DNA of 64,000 nucleotides from Salminus brasiliensis (Eukaryota > Chordata > Actinopteri > Characiformes > Bryconidae): assembly GCF_030463535.1 (NCBI RefSeq), contig NC_132897.1:6634821-6698820 (forward strand), given 5' to 3'. The notes under the pieces were generated by a model. That model worked only from the letters and a program-made list of their open reading frames with translations, was not told the origin of the DNA and searched no databases. Position numbers and translations under genes: made by a program. Positions 44,456 to 63,922 of this stretch are shown piece by piece (positions within the stretch are counted from its first letter, which is position 1; each line of letters opens with the position of its first letter).

Positions 44456-46073
44456 CTGTCTGTCTGTCTGTCTGTCTATCTATATTGTTTGTCTGTCTTT
44501 CAACAGTGTCTGTTGGTCAGTCTGTCTCTCTGTTTGTCTGTCTGTCAACAGCGTCTATCTATTTATATATCTATAGTGTCTGTCCTTCTGTCTGTCTTTC
44601 AACAGTGTCTGTTGGTCTGTCTGTCTCTCTGTTTGTCTGTCAACAGCGTCTATCTATTTATATATCTGTCTGTCCTTCTGTCTGTCTTTCAACAGTGTCT
44701 GTTGGTCTGTCTGTCTCTCTGTTTGTCTGTCAACAGCGTCTATCTATTTATATATCTATAGTGTCTGTCTCTCTGTCTGTCTGTCAACAGTGTCTATCTA
44801 TCTATCTATCTGTCTGTCCTTCTGTCTGTCTTTCAACAGTGTATGTTGGTCTATCTGTCTATATATCTGTCTGTCTGCCAACAGTGTCTATATATCTATA
44901 GTGTCTGTCTCTCTGTTTGTCTGTCTGTCAACAGTGTCTATCTATCTATATATCTATAGTGTCTGTCTCTGTGTTTGTCTGTCAACAGTGTCAGCCTATC
45001 TGTCTATCTATCTGTCTGTCTTTCTGTCTGTCTTTCAACAGTGTATGTTGGTCTGTCTGTCAACAGTGTATGTTGGTCTGTCTGTCAACAGTGTCTATCT
45101 ATCTATATATCTATAGTGTCTGTCAACAGTGTCTGACTATCTATCTGTCTGTCTGTTTGTCTGTCTATCTATCTGTCTGTCTTTCTGTCTGTCTTTCAAC
45201 AGTGATTGTTGGTCTGTCTGTCAACAGCGTCTATCTAGCTATATATCTATCTATAAATCAAATCAAATCAAATCAAATTTTATTTGTCACATACATAGTC
45301 ATACACAGTATAACTTGCAGTGAAATGCTTTTTTGACAGTCTGCCCACATCAAGCTATACAATAAAAATCTACATTTAAACTTAACTAAACCTTAACTTA
45401 ATGAAGTTATATATCTATAGTGTCTGTCAACAGTGTCTATCTGTCTGTCTGTCTGTCTGTCTGTCTTTCAACAGTGTATGTTGGTCTGTCTGTCTATATG
45501 TCTGTCTGTCTGCCAACAGTGTCTGTCTATCTATATATCTATAGTGTCTGTCTCTCTGTTTGTCTGTCTGTCAACAGTGTCAGCCTATCTGTCTATCTAT
45601 CTGTCTGTCTTTCAACAGTGTATGTTGGTCTGTCTGTCTATATATCTGTCTATCTGCCAACAGTGTCTATCTATCTATATATCTATAGTGTCTGTCTCTG
45701 TGTTTGTCTGTCAACAGTGTCAGCCTATCTGTCTATCTATCTGTCTGTCTTTCTGTCTGTCTTTCAACAGTGTATGTTGGTCTGTCTGTCAACAGCGTCT
45801 ATCTAGCTATATATCTAGCTATATAGCTATAGTGTCTGACTCTCTGTCTGTCTGTCTGTCTTTCTGTCTGTCTTTCAACAGTGTATGTTGGTCTGTCTGT
45901 CTATACATCTGTCTGTCTGTCAACAGCGTCTATCTATCTATATATCTATAGTGTCTGTCAACACTATCTATCTATCTATCTGTTTGTCCATCAACAGTAT
46001 CTGTATACCTGTCTTTATGTCTATCTATCAACAGTGTTTCTCCACCTGTCTATCTATCCCTCTATCCATCTTA
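44456..46073. repeat. CTGT/CTAT array with CAACAGTGTCT units
   Basis: About 1.6 kb of CTGTCTGT/CTATCTAT with a recurring spacer CAACAGTGTCTATCTATC plus ATATATCTATAGTG roughly every 60-130 bp, i.e. a higher-order tandem repeat. Interrupted at 45256-45412 by an unrelated insertion. Ser/Leu/Tyr/Cys-rich open frames in all three phases are artefacts. Confidence 0.95.
45256..45412 (+). mobile_element. Retroelement-like insertion inside the CTGT/CTAT array
   Basis: Starts with four AAATC steps, then AAATTTTATTTGTCACATAC and AACTTGCAGTGAAATGCTTTTT. The array resumes with TATATATCTATAG, which also precedes the insert (TATATATCTAT), a possible 11-bp target duplication, though repeats make this uncertain. 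Confidence 0.68.
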
Positions 46074-46195
46074 GACAGCACCTGCCATTGGTCCTGGTGA
46101 CCTTCGACCCACCTAAGGCTCCAGAGTGTCCCGTTTTTGTCCACAGTACACAAGCGCAGTGTCCAGTTCAATGATTCCTGTCCTGCCTGGAAACG

Positions 46196-46325
46196 TTACG
46201 AGCACTGGTTCCCAACCCAGGTTCTGGAGAGCAGGGGGTCCTCCAGGACCAGACTTGGCAACCACTGCTTTTGGACATTAGAGGCTGCTCTCCTGCATAG
46301 TCCAGGACTAAACTCACGTCACGTC
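46196..46325. repeat. Short dispersed repeat near the camk2b promoter
   Basis: GAGCACTGGTTCCCAACCCAGG and CTGCATAGTCCAGGACTAAA; the latter recurs at 48401-48420. Confidence 0.6.
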
Positions 46326-46429
46326 AGTGGTGAATGCTCTGATACATACCGTGCATTGTGTGCACGTCTTCGAGTATCGCCCACCCTTAGAGTCCAGACG
46401 GCCCTTCTCACTGTTTTTTTGTCCCTATT

Positions 46430-46801
46430 TGGAGTTACAGTGAGGCGCAGCGCTGCCCACGCCTGCAGCTCCGCGCTCGGCCGGCAGGTGTCAGTAGCGC
46501 GGCGGCGCGGGGCGCAGCACGGCAGTGTGTTCAGCGAGAGCGAGGGGAGAGCCACCGCCACCACCTCCACCACTACCGCCGCGGTTACCGTTACTGCTGT
46601 ACTTTCATTGTTCACGGCGATAAAACAGCAGAAAGAGGCCGCGAAGCTTTTACACGCAACCTGAGCGTTAGGTGTAGAGTCCTAGCTCGCGAAGGGCTGA
46701 GGTTGAACGCGGAAAAGGGTGGAAACGAGGAGAAAAATAACCCAAAGCGAAGCTAGAGACGAAGAGAGAGAGGGGCGAGAGACAGAGGCAGAGGCAGAGA
46801 C
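46430..46801 (+). promoter_or_regulatory. GC-rich promoter / 5'UTR region of camk2b
   Basis: A CpG-island-like block with CGCGGCGCGGGGCGC-type sequence (46480-46520), a CCACCGCCACC triplet tract (46550-46590), then purine-rich 5'UTR leading to ATG 46802. No TATA box stands out. The transcription start is unknown. Confidence 0.6.
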
Positions 46802-54237
<7,436 letters not shown>

Positions 54238-54811
54238 TAATCAAGCTTGGCTGGATTTCCCAAAAGCGCCTTAGCAAAAAGATGAGCCTTAAATGGTTGA
54301 GTGAGCATCACACTGAATTGTATCTCTAACGGTTAAGATGATCTTAACTCTAAGATGCTTTTGGGAAGCTGGGCCCTGTACCGTGTCCTGTTCCTTTGCA
54401 TGTTTCCTTCCTGTTTATTTATCATTTTACGGCTGATTTGTCATGTTATAACAGCATTCGGGTTTCGGATATTCTAGTGAATTTGATTAGCCGTCTGTTA
54501 TGGAACCCTCAGCCTTGGCCCTGGCCCTCCTCTTTCAGAAGGTTCAGAAGTCTAAAGTTCTGAAGAGTGTGGTGTTGTTTACTTCAAAATAAAAGAGCAT
54601 TGCGTTTACCTGTACGTCATATGGTCATATGGTCATCATAGAGCAGTTTGTATGACCACTGCTCTGTAGTGTTCATATTATATGTTCATTAGAACATTCT
54701 AGACAACTGGAACCCCAGGACTAGGATTTGAGAACCACTTCTCAATATAATTTCAATGAACATCATAGAGCATTGGTCTAGAATCCTCCTCCTGGGGTTT
54801 CGCTGCCCTGT

Positions 54812-54890
54812 ACAGGCTCAATGATTAGAGCTCTGGGTTATTGATCACAAGGTTGTGGGTTCAATACCCATGTCTGCTAAGCTGCAACTG
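54812..54890 (+). repeat. tRNA-like SINE head fragment
   Basis: GGCTCAATGATTAGAGCTCTGGG resembles an A box; GGTTGTGGGTTCAATACCC resembles a B box. No acceptor-stem pairing was found and the sequence then runs into CAACTGTTGG. Best read as a tRNA-derived SINE head, not a tRNA gene. Confidence 0.5.
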
Positions 54891-55014
54891 TTGGTATGAC
54901 AGGAAAAGGTACTGTACTGTACTCTACTTTTACATTTTGAGATTTCCATGTCCTCAACTCACCTGATGAAACTAGTTCATATAGATTAAATTAAATTAAT
55001 ACGTATACTATACT

Positions 55015-55090
55015 ATACTACAACTACTACTAATAATATAATATGTAATATAATAATCATATATAATATTATATATAATATAAACTCATA
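55015..55090. repeat. AT-rich TATAATA low-complexity stretch
   Basis: ACTATACTATACTACAACTACTACTAATAATATAATATG and similar in camk2b intron 2. Confidence 0.85.
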
Positions 55091-56859
55091 ATAATAAGAA
55101 GAGCAGAAATTATTTCAGTTGTCTGCATTTTATAAATTTTTTATTTTGCTGCAAATGTAACCCTCTACAGATGATATGTGCATGAAAAATGTACATTTGT
55201 AGTAGGGCTGTTTATTGGCAATGCGATACATATCACAGTACAGGGGCACGATTCAATAAATTGCCATTTTAAGAATCTTTACTTGTAAATTAAAGTTTGA
55301 ATGACTGCCATGACTGTGAGGAAACTGTGGAAAGTCTCAGTGAATCAAATAATCATTGGTGCATTACTGTAGTATAGAAATAACCGTTAGCCGCAGCCGT
55401 AATTCGAAGCTCTGGAGCATTATACTGACTGCGCACAGGTGCTGGAGTTGTCTAATGACTACCGGTCAGTGGCACGTGCTTCTGTGGTAACGGTTACGGC
55501 CAAGGCCAAGGCCAAATGCCAGAGCAGTGAGGCCGACTCTAGAGCTACACCTCTGAGCGCAGTTTTTCATACTGCATCCTGCAGAACAGGGGTGTAAATA
55601 TGTCACCCGTGTGTAACCTGAGCCTTGCAGCTGCCTTGCCAGGTGTTGCCAAGCATTTAACAGCCCTCACTGGTCATTGTGGCGAACGAGCGTTTTGACA
55701 AGTATTTGACTCCTGCGACTTTTGCTGTGTAGTGAGCAGCTGATTTGGAAAAGTGGTTCAGGGTGTCACTGGTGGCGTAGTGCAATTTAGGGAGTGATTG
55801 AAGTGCACCAAATTAGAGTGGGTTGGATGAGGTGGGCCTCTCCTCTAGAGCAAAATTCAGGTTGTTGGGTGAAATGCTTTTTTCCTGCAGTGCTCCACAC
55901 TCTGAAGGGTGCTGGCATCGGGAGTACAGAGGACTCTACCAATGCTGCCAGTCAGTTACATGTGCAGACATCAAGAATACCAGACCTACTTTTACTTTAC
56001 CTTCTTATTAATTACTGAGATTGGACCAATTTAGACCTGCTGTACCAGGATTATTACAGTTAACAATATTATCCACTGGAGCATTAATGTTACAAAGCTT
56101 GACTTTATGTATTTGCTTGTGAAATTGTGGGGACCCTCTCATCTAAGAAGCTATCAATCAAGGCAGGGGAAGCTATAAGGAATTTCAGCTTGTGATATCT
56201 ACAGGGCAGACTATTAGACTTGCTCATATGCTGGTAAGAAAGGCAAGTCTGAGAACCTGCAGGATTTGGTGGGGCCGTTTTGGGGGTTGAGCTCATTTTC
56301 CTCATGTTAAACACTACCATTCTTAGCTAAAGCTATGCTAGCGTGTTGTTTAACAGTATAGTTGAGATTCATGTGACTGCAGAGTAGGCTGGGTCAATTA
56401 GCTTTTTCTCATGACTTATTGAAATAAACCTGAATGTCTGGAAATAACCTTCCACCTTTCATAAGAAGTCATTTTAAAGTATTTCTACCGGTCCATTCAT
56501 TATGCAATTCTGCACCAATGTAAACAACAACTCCCAGATTCAAATTATGCCAAAAAAAAGATAAAATTAAGATACAAGGTTTTTGTCCGACAGCAACAAT
56601 ATTCTTAATGAAATGATAGGTCAGAATTTGTAGCTACTGAATCAACAGTCTGTTTGCATTGTTACAGGTAGTTCTAGTTTATGGATCCCTGCCATTAGAG
56701 CTTTTGGCTTTCTGAGCCCTAGGTTTGCAGAATGCATCACTATGCAGTATAACATTGCAATATCTGCCTCTGAGCGTTTTATTATTTGCTCCTGGAGTGT
56801 TCTGTGGGTGTTTTGATGAATAGAGGCATCATGACCTGGCTTCACAAACACAAATAGGC

Positions 56860-57180
56860 CTTTTAATCTTTCAGGAGCCGTTCCGCAATCCCAATATGTT
56901 CAATTATGGCATCATGAAATTATGTTCACTGGGCACTGTGTATTTAATAAATTGGCCAGCTTGCAGTGAAAAGTGGAACCAGAGGCTGGGAGGTTGTTGT
57001 TAAGCTTTTGATGTGTTGAAGGTTTTTTATTTGTCTCTTTGAGTTAAGCTCAGACGCTCTCTCGCTTTCACCCAGCTGAAGAAGGAGGATGTGATGCTCT
57101 AAGCTGCAAAAGTAGGCTAATGGAGGAGAGATTTGGAAGAGCTGAATTTTTTGAGGTACAGTTGTCAGGGCGTTTGTGTG
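56860..57180. promoter_or_regulatory. Candidate intronic conserved element (camk2b intron 2)
   Basis: GCCGTTCCGCAATCCCAATATG, TTCAATTATGGCATCATGAAATTATG and GTATTTAATAAATTGGCCAGC in repeat-free sequence. Texture only; no alignment possible here. Confidence 0.3.
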
Positions 57181-58454
57181 GAAGGTGGAGGTGTGAGGAT
57201 GACTAGTGAACTAGTGTTCATTAGAAGTGAGAAGCGATATAATGAGAAGTTAGACGATATTTAATCATCATCATGGTCATTTCGGTCTGAGCATTTCATT
57301 AATACGTCAACAACACTGAAAAAGAGCCTAACTAATAGAGATGTCCTCATCCAATCCAGAGGTATATTTAATGAGTCAGGTAAGGGCTATAGTAAGCCTG
57401 ATTCAGTTCTGATCATTTATTTTTGGAGTTCCAGCTGAGCGCCCTCTAGGTTACAGTGAAGTGCAGCTCCTGCTGACACACAGTAGTGTTATCCCCATAG
57501 GAAAACACTGACCAATAGAATAGGACGCTCTGGAGCATTAGTTAGTACAGTTTGTACTGCTGCTACTTTATACATCCTTGGTTTGATTTTTTTATTTATT
57601 TTTGACAGATAAAATATTTATAGAGTTTTATTTATCTTTAATGTTATTTAAAATAAGTTATTCATCTTTATTATCTTAATTGTTAGTTAGCAAATATAAA
57701 AAACAACCATACTTTAATTTTAATAGCTAATAGCTACTTGAGTTATTTGGTATTTCAGCGATTGGTAAGCCGAATGAACTGTTATTCATTTTAATAATAG
57801 GTTATTTGATGTTTGTTGCAGCCCTAATTGTTATTTTTATTAAGTCTTTTACTTTTACCAGCTGTTTGATTTCCATTAAATTTTATCTCAAATTATTTTG
57901 TAAACACAGAATTATTTTTACCAAAAACACATTATTTTGTATTAAAAAATAAATTGTTTTGCTGTTTTTACTGTTTGTGTAAATTGTAGGTTATGGTACT
58001 TAATGACATTTTCATGACACACCATGTATATCCTAATATTGACATAAAGATAACCAGAAAGACAGTAGTTGTGCCAAATTTTATAAACTGCCAGTTTTTA
58101 TTCAAATGTTATTTCACTACGGTAATTTAATCAGGACTGATTATGTTCCTTGCAATGAAACAAGCAGTGTGCAGTGCAGTGTTCTGACATTATACACCAC
58201 GATACACTAAGAATAGAGCATCATTTATCACAATAAAAACATCAGAATCATGATGCCAATAAAATACTGCCTTTTTGCCCACTCCCCTACCTGGCACTGC
58301 TGTTTATCTGGTGTGTTTTATTCATCCTCACTCATTTACAAACATCAGAAAAAGAAATGTTGTAATGTGTTTACTGTGTTTACTGTGTTTAATGTGTCAT
58401 GAAAATATCTTCATATATCATGATGTTTATATTTTTTGTCACCTTGTTCAGCAT

Positions 58455-58960
58455 TAGTGGATTCAGGAGCGTGAGAGCGAGGCTGAGAAAAGAAAGGCAG
58501 GGGAAGAGCTAGAGAAAAAAGAGAATGAGGGAGAGCGCGAGAGACAGACACGCACACGTGAAACGGCCTGAGCAGGTTGATGTGTGATGGAGACGGAATG
58601 AAGCTGATTGTGAAAGAGCGAGTGTGACGGGGCGAGCAGGAGAAATGATTGTGAGTGATTGCGCGAGTGAAGGAGAGAGGAGTTTTAAGAGCGCTCTGGC
58701 TGTAGAGGCAGCCGTGGCACTCGGCAGCTGCGCTGTGCATGCGCGCGTGTGTGTGTGTGTGTGTGCGCGTGTGTGTGTGTGTGTGTGTGCAAGCGAGTGA
58801 GCGCGTGAAAGCATAGCTACATGCCTGGAGCACGGGACACTCATCTGACCCAGAGAGCCACAGAGAAGAGCCATGGCCCGGGCAGCACACTCCCAGCCAG
58901 CGTCATCAGTCAAAAGAAGAAACGAGTAGCGACCAAAAACAGTTCTGATTAAGCTCCCAC
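58455..58960 (+). promoter_or_regulatory. GC/GA-rich block, candidate internal promoter or alternative exon
   Basis: Purine-rich GAGAGCGAGGCTGAGAAAAG-like sequence, many CpGs (GCGCGAGTG, GACGGGGCGAGC, GAGCGCTCTGG), a CG/GT repeat at 58742-58790, then GCCATGG at 58871-58877. The ATG opens only 18 codons. It stands out from the AT-rich intron around it. Confidence 0.35.
58739..58791. repeat. GT/GC compound microsatellite
   Basis: (GT)n with GCGC interruptions; minus-strand His/Thr-rich frames here are by-products. Confidence 0.93.
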
Positions 58961-59164
58961 TGTGTGCTTCTGAGCCACTCGGGTCAAAACCCTGGACATC
59001 CGGCTGGAGGGGCATTTCAGTTTTCACCTCAGCTAATGTTACTAGACTGGTCACTTTGCAAGGCCTTCTTTTACACCTTTATGTCCGTATTTGCCAAGAT
59101 GACATTTTCATCTAAAATATTATTATTTTTTTAATCCCCCAAATTTATCTCCGTTTACATAATA

Positions 59165-59275
59165 TATGCATTTATTTATTTATTTATTTATTTATAAATG
59201 TACCCCATTTTCTATCTTATTTGGAAGGCCAGTTACCCAATCCCCATTTATGTGAACCTCCCGTCACTAGCAGTG
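59165..59275. repeat. TTTA repeat and dispersed-repeat head
   Basis: (TTTA)n at 59169-59195, then GGCCAGTTACCCAATCCCCATTTATG, resembling the head of the SINE-like family. Confidence 0.55.
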
Positions 59276-60090
59276 ACAGAAGCCCATCTGTAGTTAGTGT
59301 GTATTTAAAGAACTGCTAAGTGCTGGAGTGGAGTTGATACACTGGACAGTGAGTGTACAATCAAAGTGGTGGTGTTAATGTTATGGCTGATGCGTGAATA
59401 TTTACAGTGTTGTGCGTTAGCAGGGCTGCCCTTCCTTACAGACAGAATTACAGCGTAGCTGACTGCTCCGTTACCCAGAGGTTAAAGTAGGGTGTTTGTT
59501 GTTTGTGTCACTGCTGTGCCTGTATTGCGACAGCTCTGTCAGTATGTGTATAGTGTAGAGAATGCCCTGCAGCCAGACAGCTAAGGTCAGCGCTCATCAG
59601 CTGAAGTGACCAGTGGGTGGGTGGCATGTATGTTGGTGCATGTGAGTGTTTGTTTATTTGTTGGGGAGAGAGCTGGGACTGGATGTCAGGGTCAAATAAC
59701 AGTATTGAATCTTTATGATGAACCAAAGTTAAAAAATAATAATAATATTTTTTTAATAACTTGACCATGGTCACTGAAACAGAAAGCTATACCAGCTTTT
59801 TGCATGAAGCTGGTTCGTCTCAGACCCTGTTCACACTTGCCATTAACACGTGTCCTGGGTGTGAAGTACAGGTGTGAACGGGATACAGTGCGTCTCAAGG
59901 ACACCTTGTAATCTGATCACTCAAACCACATTTGGAGGTGGTCAGAGACACATATGACCACATTATTCTCATAGTTTGAACGCCAAAGCGTCTCTCATTT
60001 CATCCCCGACAGCTACCTGCAATTATGTAATAATCATGAGATCACACCGTCCATCTAAGATTTCAGCCGTCCTGCTGTCTTTCCATTGTT

Positions 60091-60590
60091 AGGGTCCTGT
60101 AAGCACTAACTGTCCTCTTAGATGAGAGGCCTGGTCTCTTCTGGGATGTTTAGAGCAGTGCCTTGGTACTTCTCCCCCTTTCAGTTTGCTCCAAATGTAG
60201 CATCTTCTCTACCCATGAGGATCTTTCCAGGATCACTCATGATTTAGTATAGTATGGATCCTGCTTCTCATGCCCAGGCCTTAACCTTTCTATTACTGTA
60301 GGAGGTCGTTGTTAAGGACCACTCACTGTGCACTAACAGCAGTGTGCTAGAGCTCCTGTGAATGAGGACCTGGATTTGCCCACATTTCTCAGGATACAGC
60401 TGTGCTCTATTCTTGACTGGTGTCCCATTTCTAGGGTCCTGTAAGCGCTAATTGTCCTCGTAGATGAGAAGCCTGCTCTCTTCTGGGATGTTTAGAGCAG
60501 TCCCTTGGTACTTCTTCTTCTTCCTTTGGTTCGCTCTAAATGTAGCATCTTCTCTACCCATGAGGATCTCTCCATGATCACACAATAACT
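60091..60590. repeat. Direct repeat of about 150 bp, 342 bp apart
   Basis: AGGGTCCTGTAAGCACTAAC at 60091 and AGGGTCCTGTAAGCGCTAAT at 60433. Both continue through CTCTTCTGGGATGTTTAGAGCAG and AATGTAGCATCTTCTCTACCCATGAGGATC, with about 85-90% identity by eye. Confidence 0.88.
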
Positions 60591-61455
60591 TCTAGCCAAG
60601 CAGGATTTGGGCAGATACACACCGTTCCTTGAAAACTCAGAAACTCCAAGTCTGATCAGTGTTTTTAAAGCCGAGACCAAATACTGTTCTTCTTTCAGCT
60701 TGATCTGCCAATTGGTGTTTGTTAGCTCTGCTGTGTTCTGATCCACACTGTACTGGGCTGAGTGAGGAGGTATCCGAGTCTCATGAGGGGTAATATTAGC
60801 AGGTTTCATACAGGTCTTTACTCTGCGTATTCCATAAGGCAGCGTTAGCTTTACACATTCTACAAAGGACGAAACGGAGCCAACACACGGAGTGGAATAC
60901 AACGCTGGATTTAATGGGCTTCTGCAGCCGTACGCGAGCTCTGTAGTTCCATCTGCTGGTTGAACAAAGAACTGCAGAATCCTGTGATCGAGGAGCCTTG
61001 CACAAGACTCTGATTGGCTGTCAGGATCTGTTCAGTCTGATCACCGATCGCATATTTGGGATTACAGTCGGCATCTCTAGCAGAGCGTTAGAGCTGTGTT
61101 GAGTTCATCAGGTGTTGTTTTCACCCCCTTTGAATTCCGTCTTTGTAGAAATTCACCCCTGGTGGGCCCTCAGCGATATCTGGGGTTTTGAAGCCGTTTT
61201 AATTGCCTGAGCTGTTCTGCAGGATTCATTCGGTCTGAAACACTTCAATTTTCACACCAGGTGATGATGATGCCTTCTCATGTACATAAAAAGCTCAGCA
61301 TGGTCACACACACTCGTTCGCTCTCTCTCACACACACATAGTGGATAGTGTATGGCTGTCAGGGTTTTGAGGCGGCAGCCTTGGCTTTTCTGTGGATTTC
61401 TCACTCAGTGAACATATCACTCATGCCCTTTATTCTCTCCCTCCATTCTCTAGGG

Positions 61456-61456
61456 T

Positions 61457-61482
<26 letters not shown>
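61456..61482. repeat. CT microsatellite
   Basis: About 13 CT units. Confidence 0.94.
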
Positions 61483-61491
<9 letters not shown>

Positions 61492-63508
61492 GTCTGTCCC
61501 TCTTTCTTTACTCCCCCTGTTTGACCCTGTGTCTCAATTGAGGAACTGTGCACTATATTCGTACACTGCACGCTATATTGTTTGAGCAGTGCCGCAGAAG
61601 AGACACATTTGGCTCCATAAAAACCTTTTTAGTATATTTGACTTTAAAATCTTTTAAAGGGTCTTTACAATTCACACGCATCTCTTATACTAAAAAGTTA
61701 TTTTATGGCATCACTCGAAGAACCCTGTGGTGCACCTCTTGTTTTAAGAGTGTATGAACTTCACAGTGCACCTCATTATCTAGTACCTGGTTTGAGGGTA
61801 GGACTGTCTCGATTCATTCACTGACACTTTGCGATGCACAGCAATAAATTACAGATCAGATTTGATTGTCTGATAAACGTCCTAACCGCTCTGATATTTG
61901 TGATAGCAGCACTGTTTACACTGCGGCCATCTTGCAATTACACCATGCAGTCACGTAAGACCAGGCTTCCATGTCTATTAATGTGGAGAGACCAAACTAC
62001 TGGAAACTGAAGGGATCAGATTAGTGTTTCTACACCATATTATAAATTACTGATCAAATCTGGCTAAAATATTTGTAGCATTCAGCTGAATAATGCACAG
62101 AAAGACTTTCCAGCTTGTTCTGGCTTCTGCAGAACTTCACATTGAGGTGGGTGTTCGGCCCTAGAATGTGTACAGGGCTCAACAGGTACTAATGCTGAGT
62201 GGTATGAGCTAAAATCAGTATCACATTGGCTGTCATTGGCTCTGTGTCCTTCAAGAAAAGGTTGTTTGAACAACTTACTTGAAGGTTTCACCAAAGCACC
62301 TTAAGAGGTTTCACCACAGTTTCAAACTGAAGTTTCTCCAAAAGTTCCTCGACGATCTTTACTTTTAACTGTGGTTTGAGATGGAGAGCTTCAGTGATTA
62401 TAGTATCTTAATCCGTATACTTGCACTCGTCACTGGAACGTTTTAAGCCCTATCAGTTTCTGAAGTATTTACCAGCTACTTGGAAAAACTATCAAGCAAT
62501 TGGCAGCTCATCCCCTCCCAACGTTACCAGCATTCCTGTTCGCACAGATCTCATATAGCGAAATAACAGATCAGTCTGGCACATTATTATTTAACCAAGT
62601 CAGTGATAGAGCTGTCTGAAGAGCTGATTTACTAATAAACATATTTGATGATCATTTATTGATTCTATTGCTTATTACACAATTAATAATACACAATTAT
62701 GAGCAGGTTTAAGGACTTTCTAACATTTCTAAGATTTCTAAATAGTGCACTACCATTAGAAGCAGATTCATTGTGTGGTTTGGGACACAGCCATGTCTTT
62801 TTGCATTTCTTTTTGCTGTTACAGCTCTTCATGTCCAGGCCATTTTAGACAGCTGATAAAGTTCTAATAAAATATCAGAATTGTGTGATTACACCCTTTT
62901 AAACAGATGTGAACTTATTTGCTAACAATACTCAAACAGACAGTGGAATATCCTAAACCATGGTTTTCTAACAAAGCTGACCTACCGGCTCATTGCCGTT
63001 AATGGGCTCTCCTGGCTAAATAGACATTATGGGCAGTATCATGGTCAACCAAAACAATTGCAGTCCTGCCCATATATGCCTATAAGATAACTCAGTAATG
63101 TAATTATCATTACCGGCCTACCCAGCACCTTCTTCGCCATCCACAATGCAGCAAAGGAAAACTAAGGTGAGCCTCCTCTCAGAGTCTTGATTACCTTGCT
63201 GCATCATGGAAAAGAGAGTGCTGTAAGCAGATCTGCCCAGTAGAGTAGCTTTAACCCCACCTCTAACCTGCTGTCTTCGGTGGGTCTCTCAGCTATAGTT
63301 CTTAAGTTCTTGATTCTTCCTCTGATGGTGTGTCCATCCCCGGTGACTACATTAGTGTGCTTTGCCCATACATTGTGTACAGTGTAACCCTATTGATGTT
63401 ACCGATTTCTGAAAACCGAGGGGCTCTAATGCAGTAATGCTAGGGCTGTTATTATATATTATTATTATTATTATGTGTGTGTACATGTATGAAGTGAACT
63501 AGTATATG

Positions 63509-63510
<2 letters not shown>

Positions 63511-63541
<31 letters not shown>

Positions 63542-63560
63542 TAAGTAAGTAAGTAAGTAA
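63511..63560. repeat. GT then GTAA microsatellite
   Basis: About 14 GT units followed by five GTAA units. Confidence 0.95.
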
Positions 63561-63881
63561 ATTGGTTTGGAAATAAAAGACAGATTGAGGAGTTTTGCTC
63601 AGGCTATTCCACAGGCTGGTGGACTGGGCTGCAGCAGGCATTGCTGCTGGGCTTTGGCCACATGTGTCCATGCTGTGTCTTCAGCTGGACCAGATGGATC
63701 GCTGACTGCCTCGGTTGGCTTAAATGCCTCTGTGTTTGGACAGGAGGGGGTGGACTGCGTGTGGTCAGCTCCTCATCAGGCCTGCTACTGCCGGCTGGCT
63801 CTGTGGCAAACAGATTTCAGATACGAGGGATTAGAGCGGATGTAGGCTATACACACATTGCATACGGTCACATGCACGCAG

Positions 63882-63885
<4 letters not shown>

Positions 63886-63921
<36 letters not shown>

Positions 63922-63922
63922 A
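63886..63922. repeat. CA microsatellite
   Basis: About 14 CA units with one interruption near the right edge. Confidence 0.95.

Noticed and set aside
44456..46073. Regularly spaced repeat with spacers resembling a CRISPR array
   Set aside because: The spacers are themselves tetranucleotide repeats, there are no cas genes, and the genome is vertebrate.
44405..46174. Frames up to 172 residues
   Set aside because: Translation of the CTGT/CTAT array in all phases.
46137..46664. 175-residue plus-strand frame before camk2b
   Set aside because: Starts in a dispersed repeat and runs into the GC-rich 5'UTR; the Thr/Ala-rich tail comes from the CCACCG triplet tract.
54812..54890. tRNA gene
   Set aside because: B-box-like and A-box-like motifs are present but no acceptor stem closes; more likely a SINE head.
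58411..59054. Minus-strand frames of 159 and 181 residues
   Set aside because: They cross a GT/GC microsatellite (His-Thr repeats) and purine-rich DNA in camk2b intron 2; no family resemblance.
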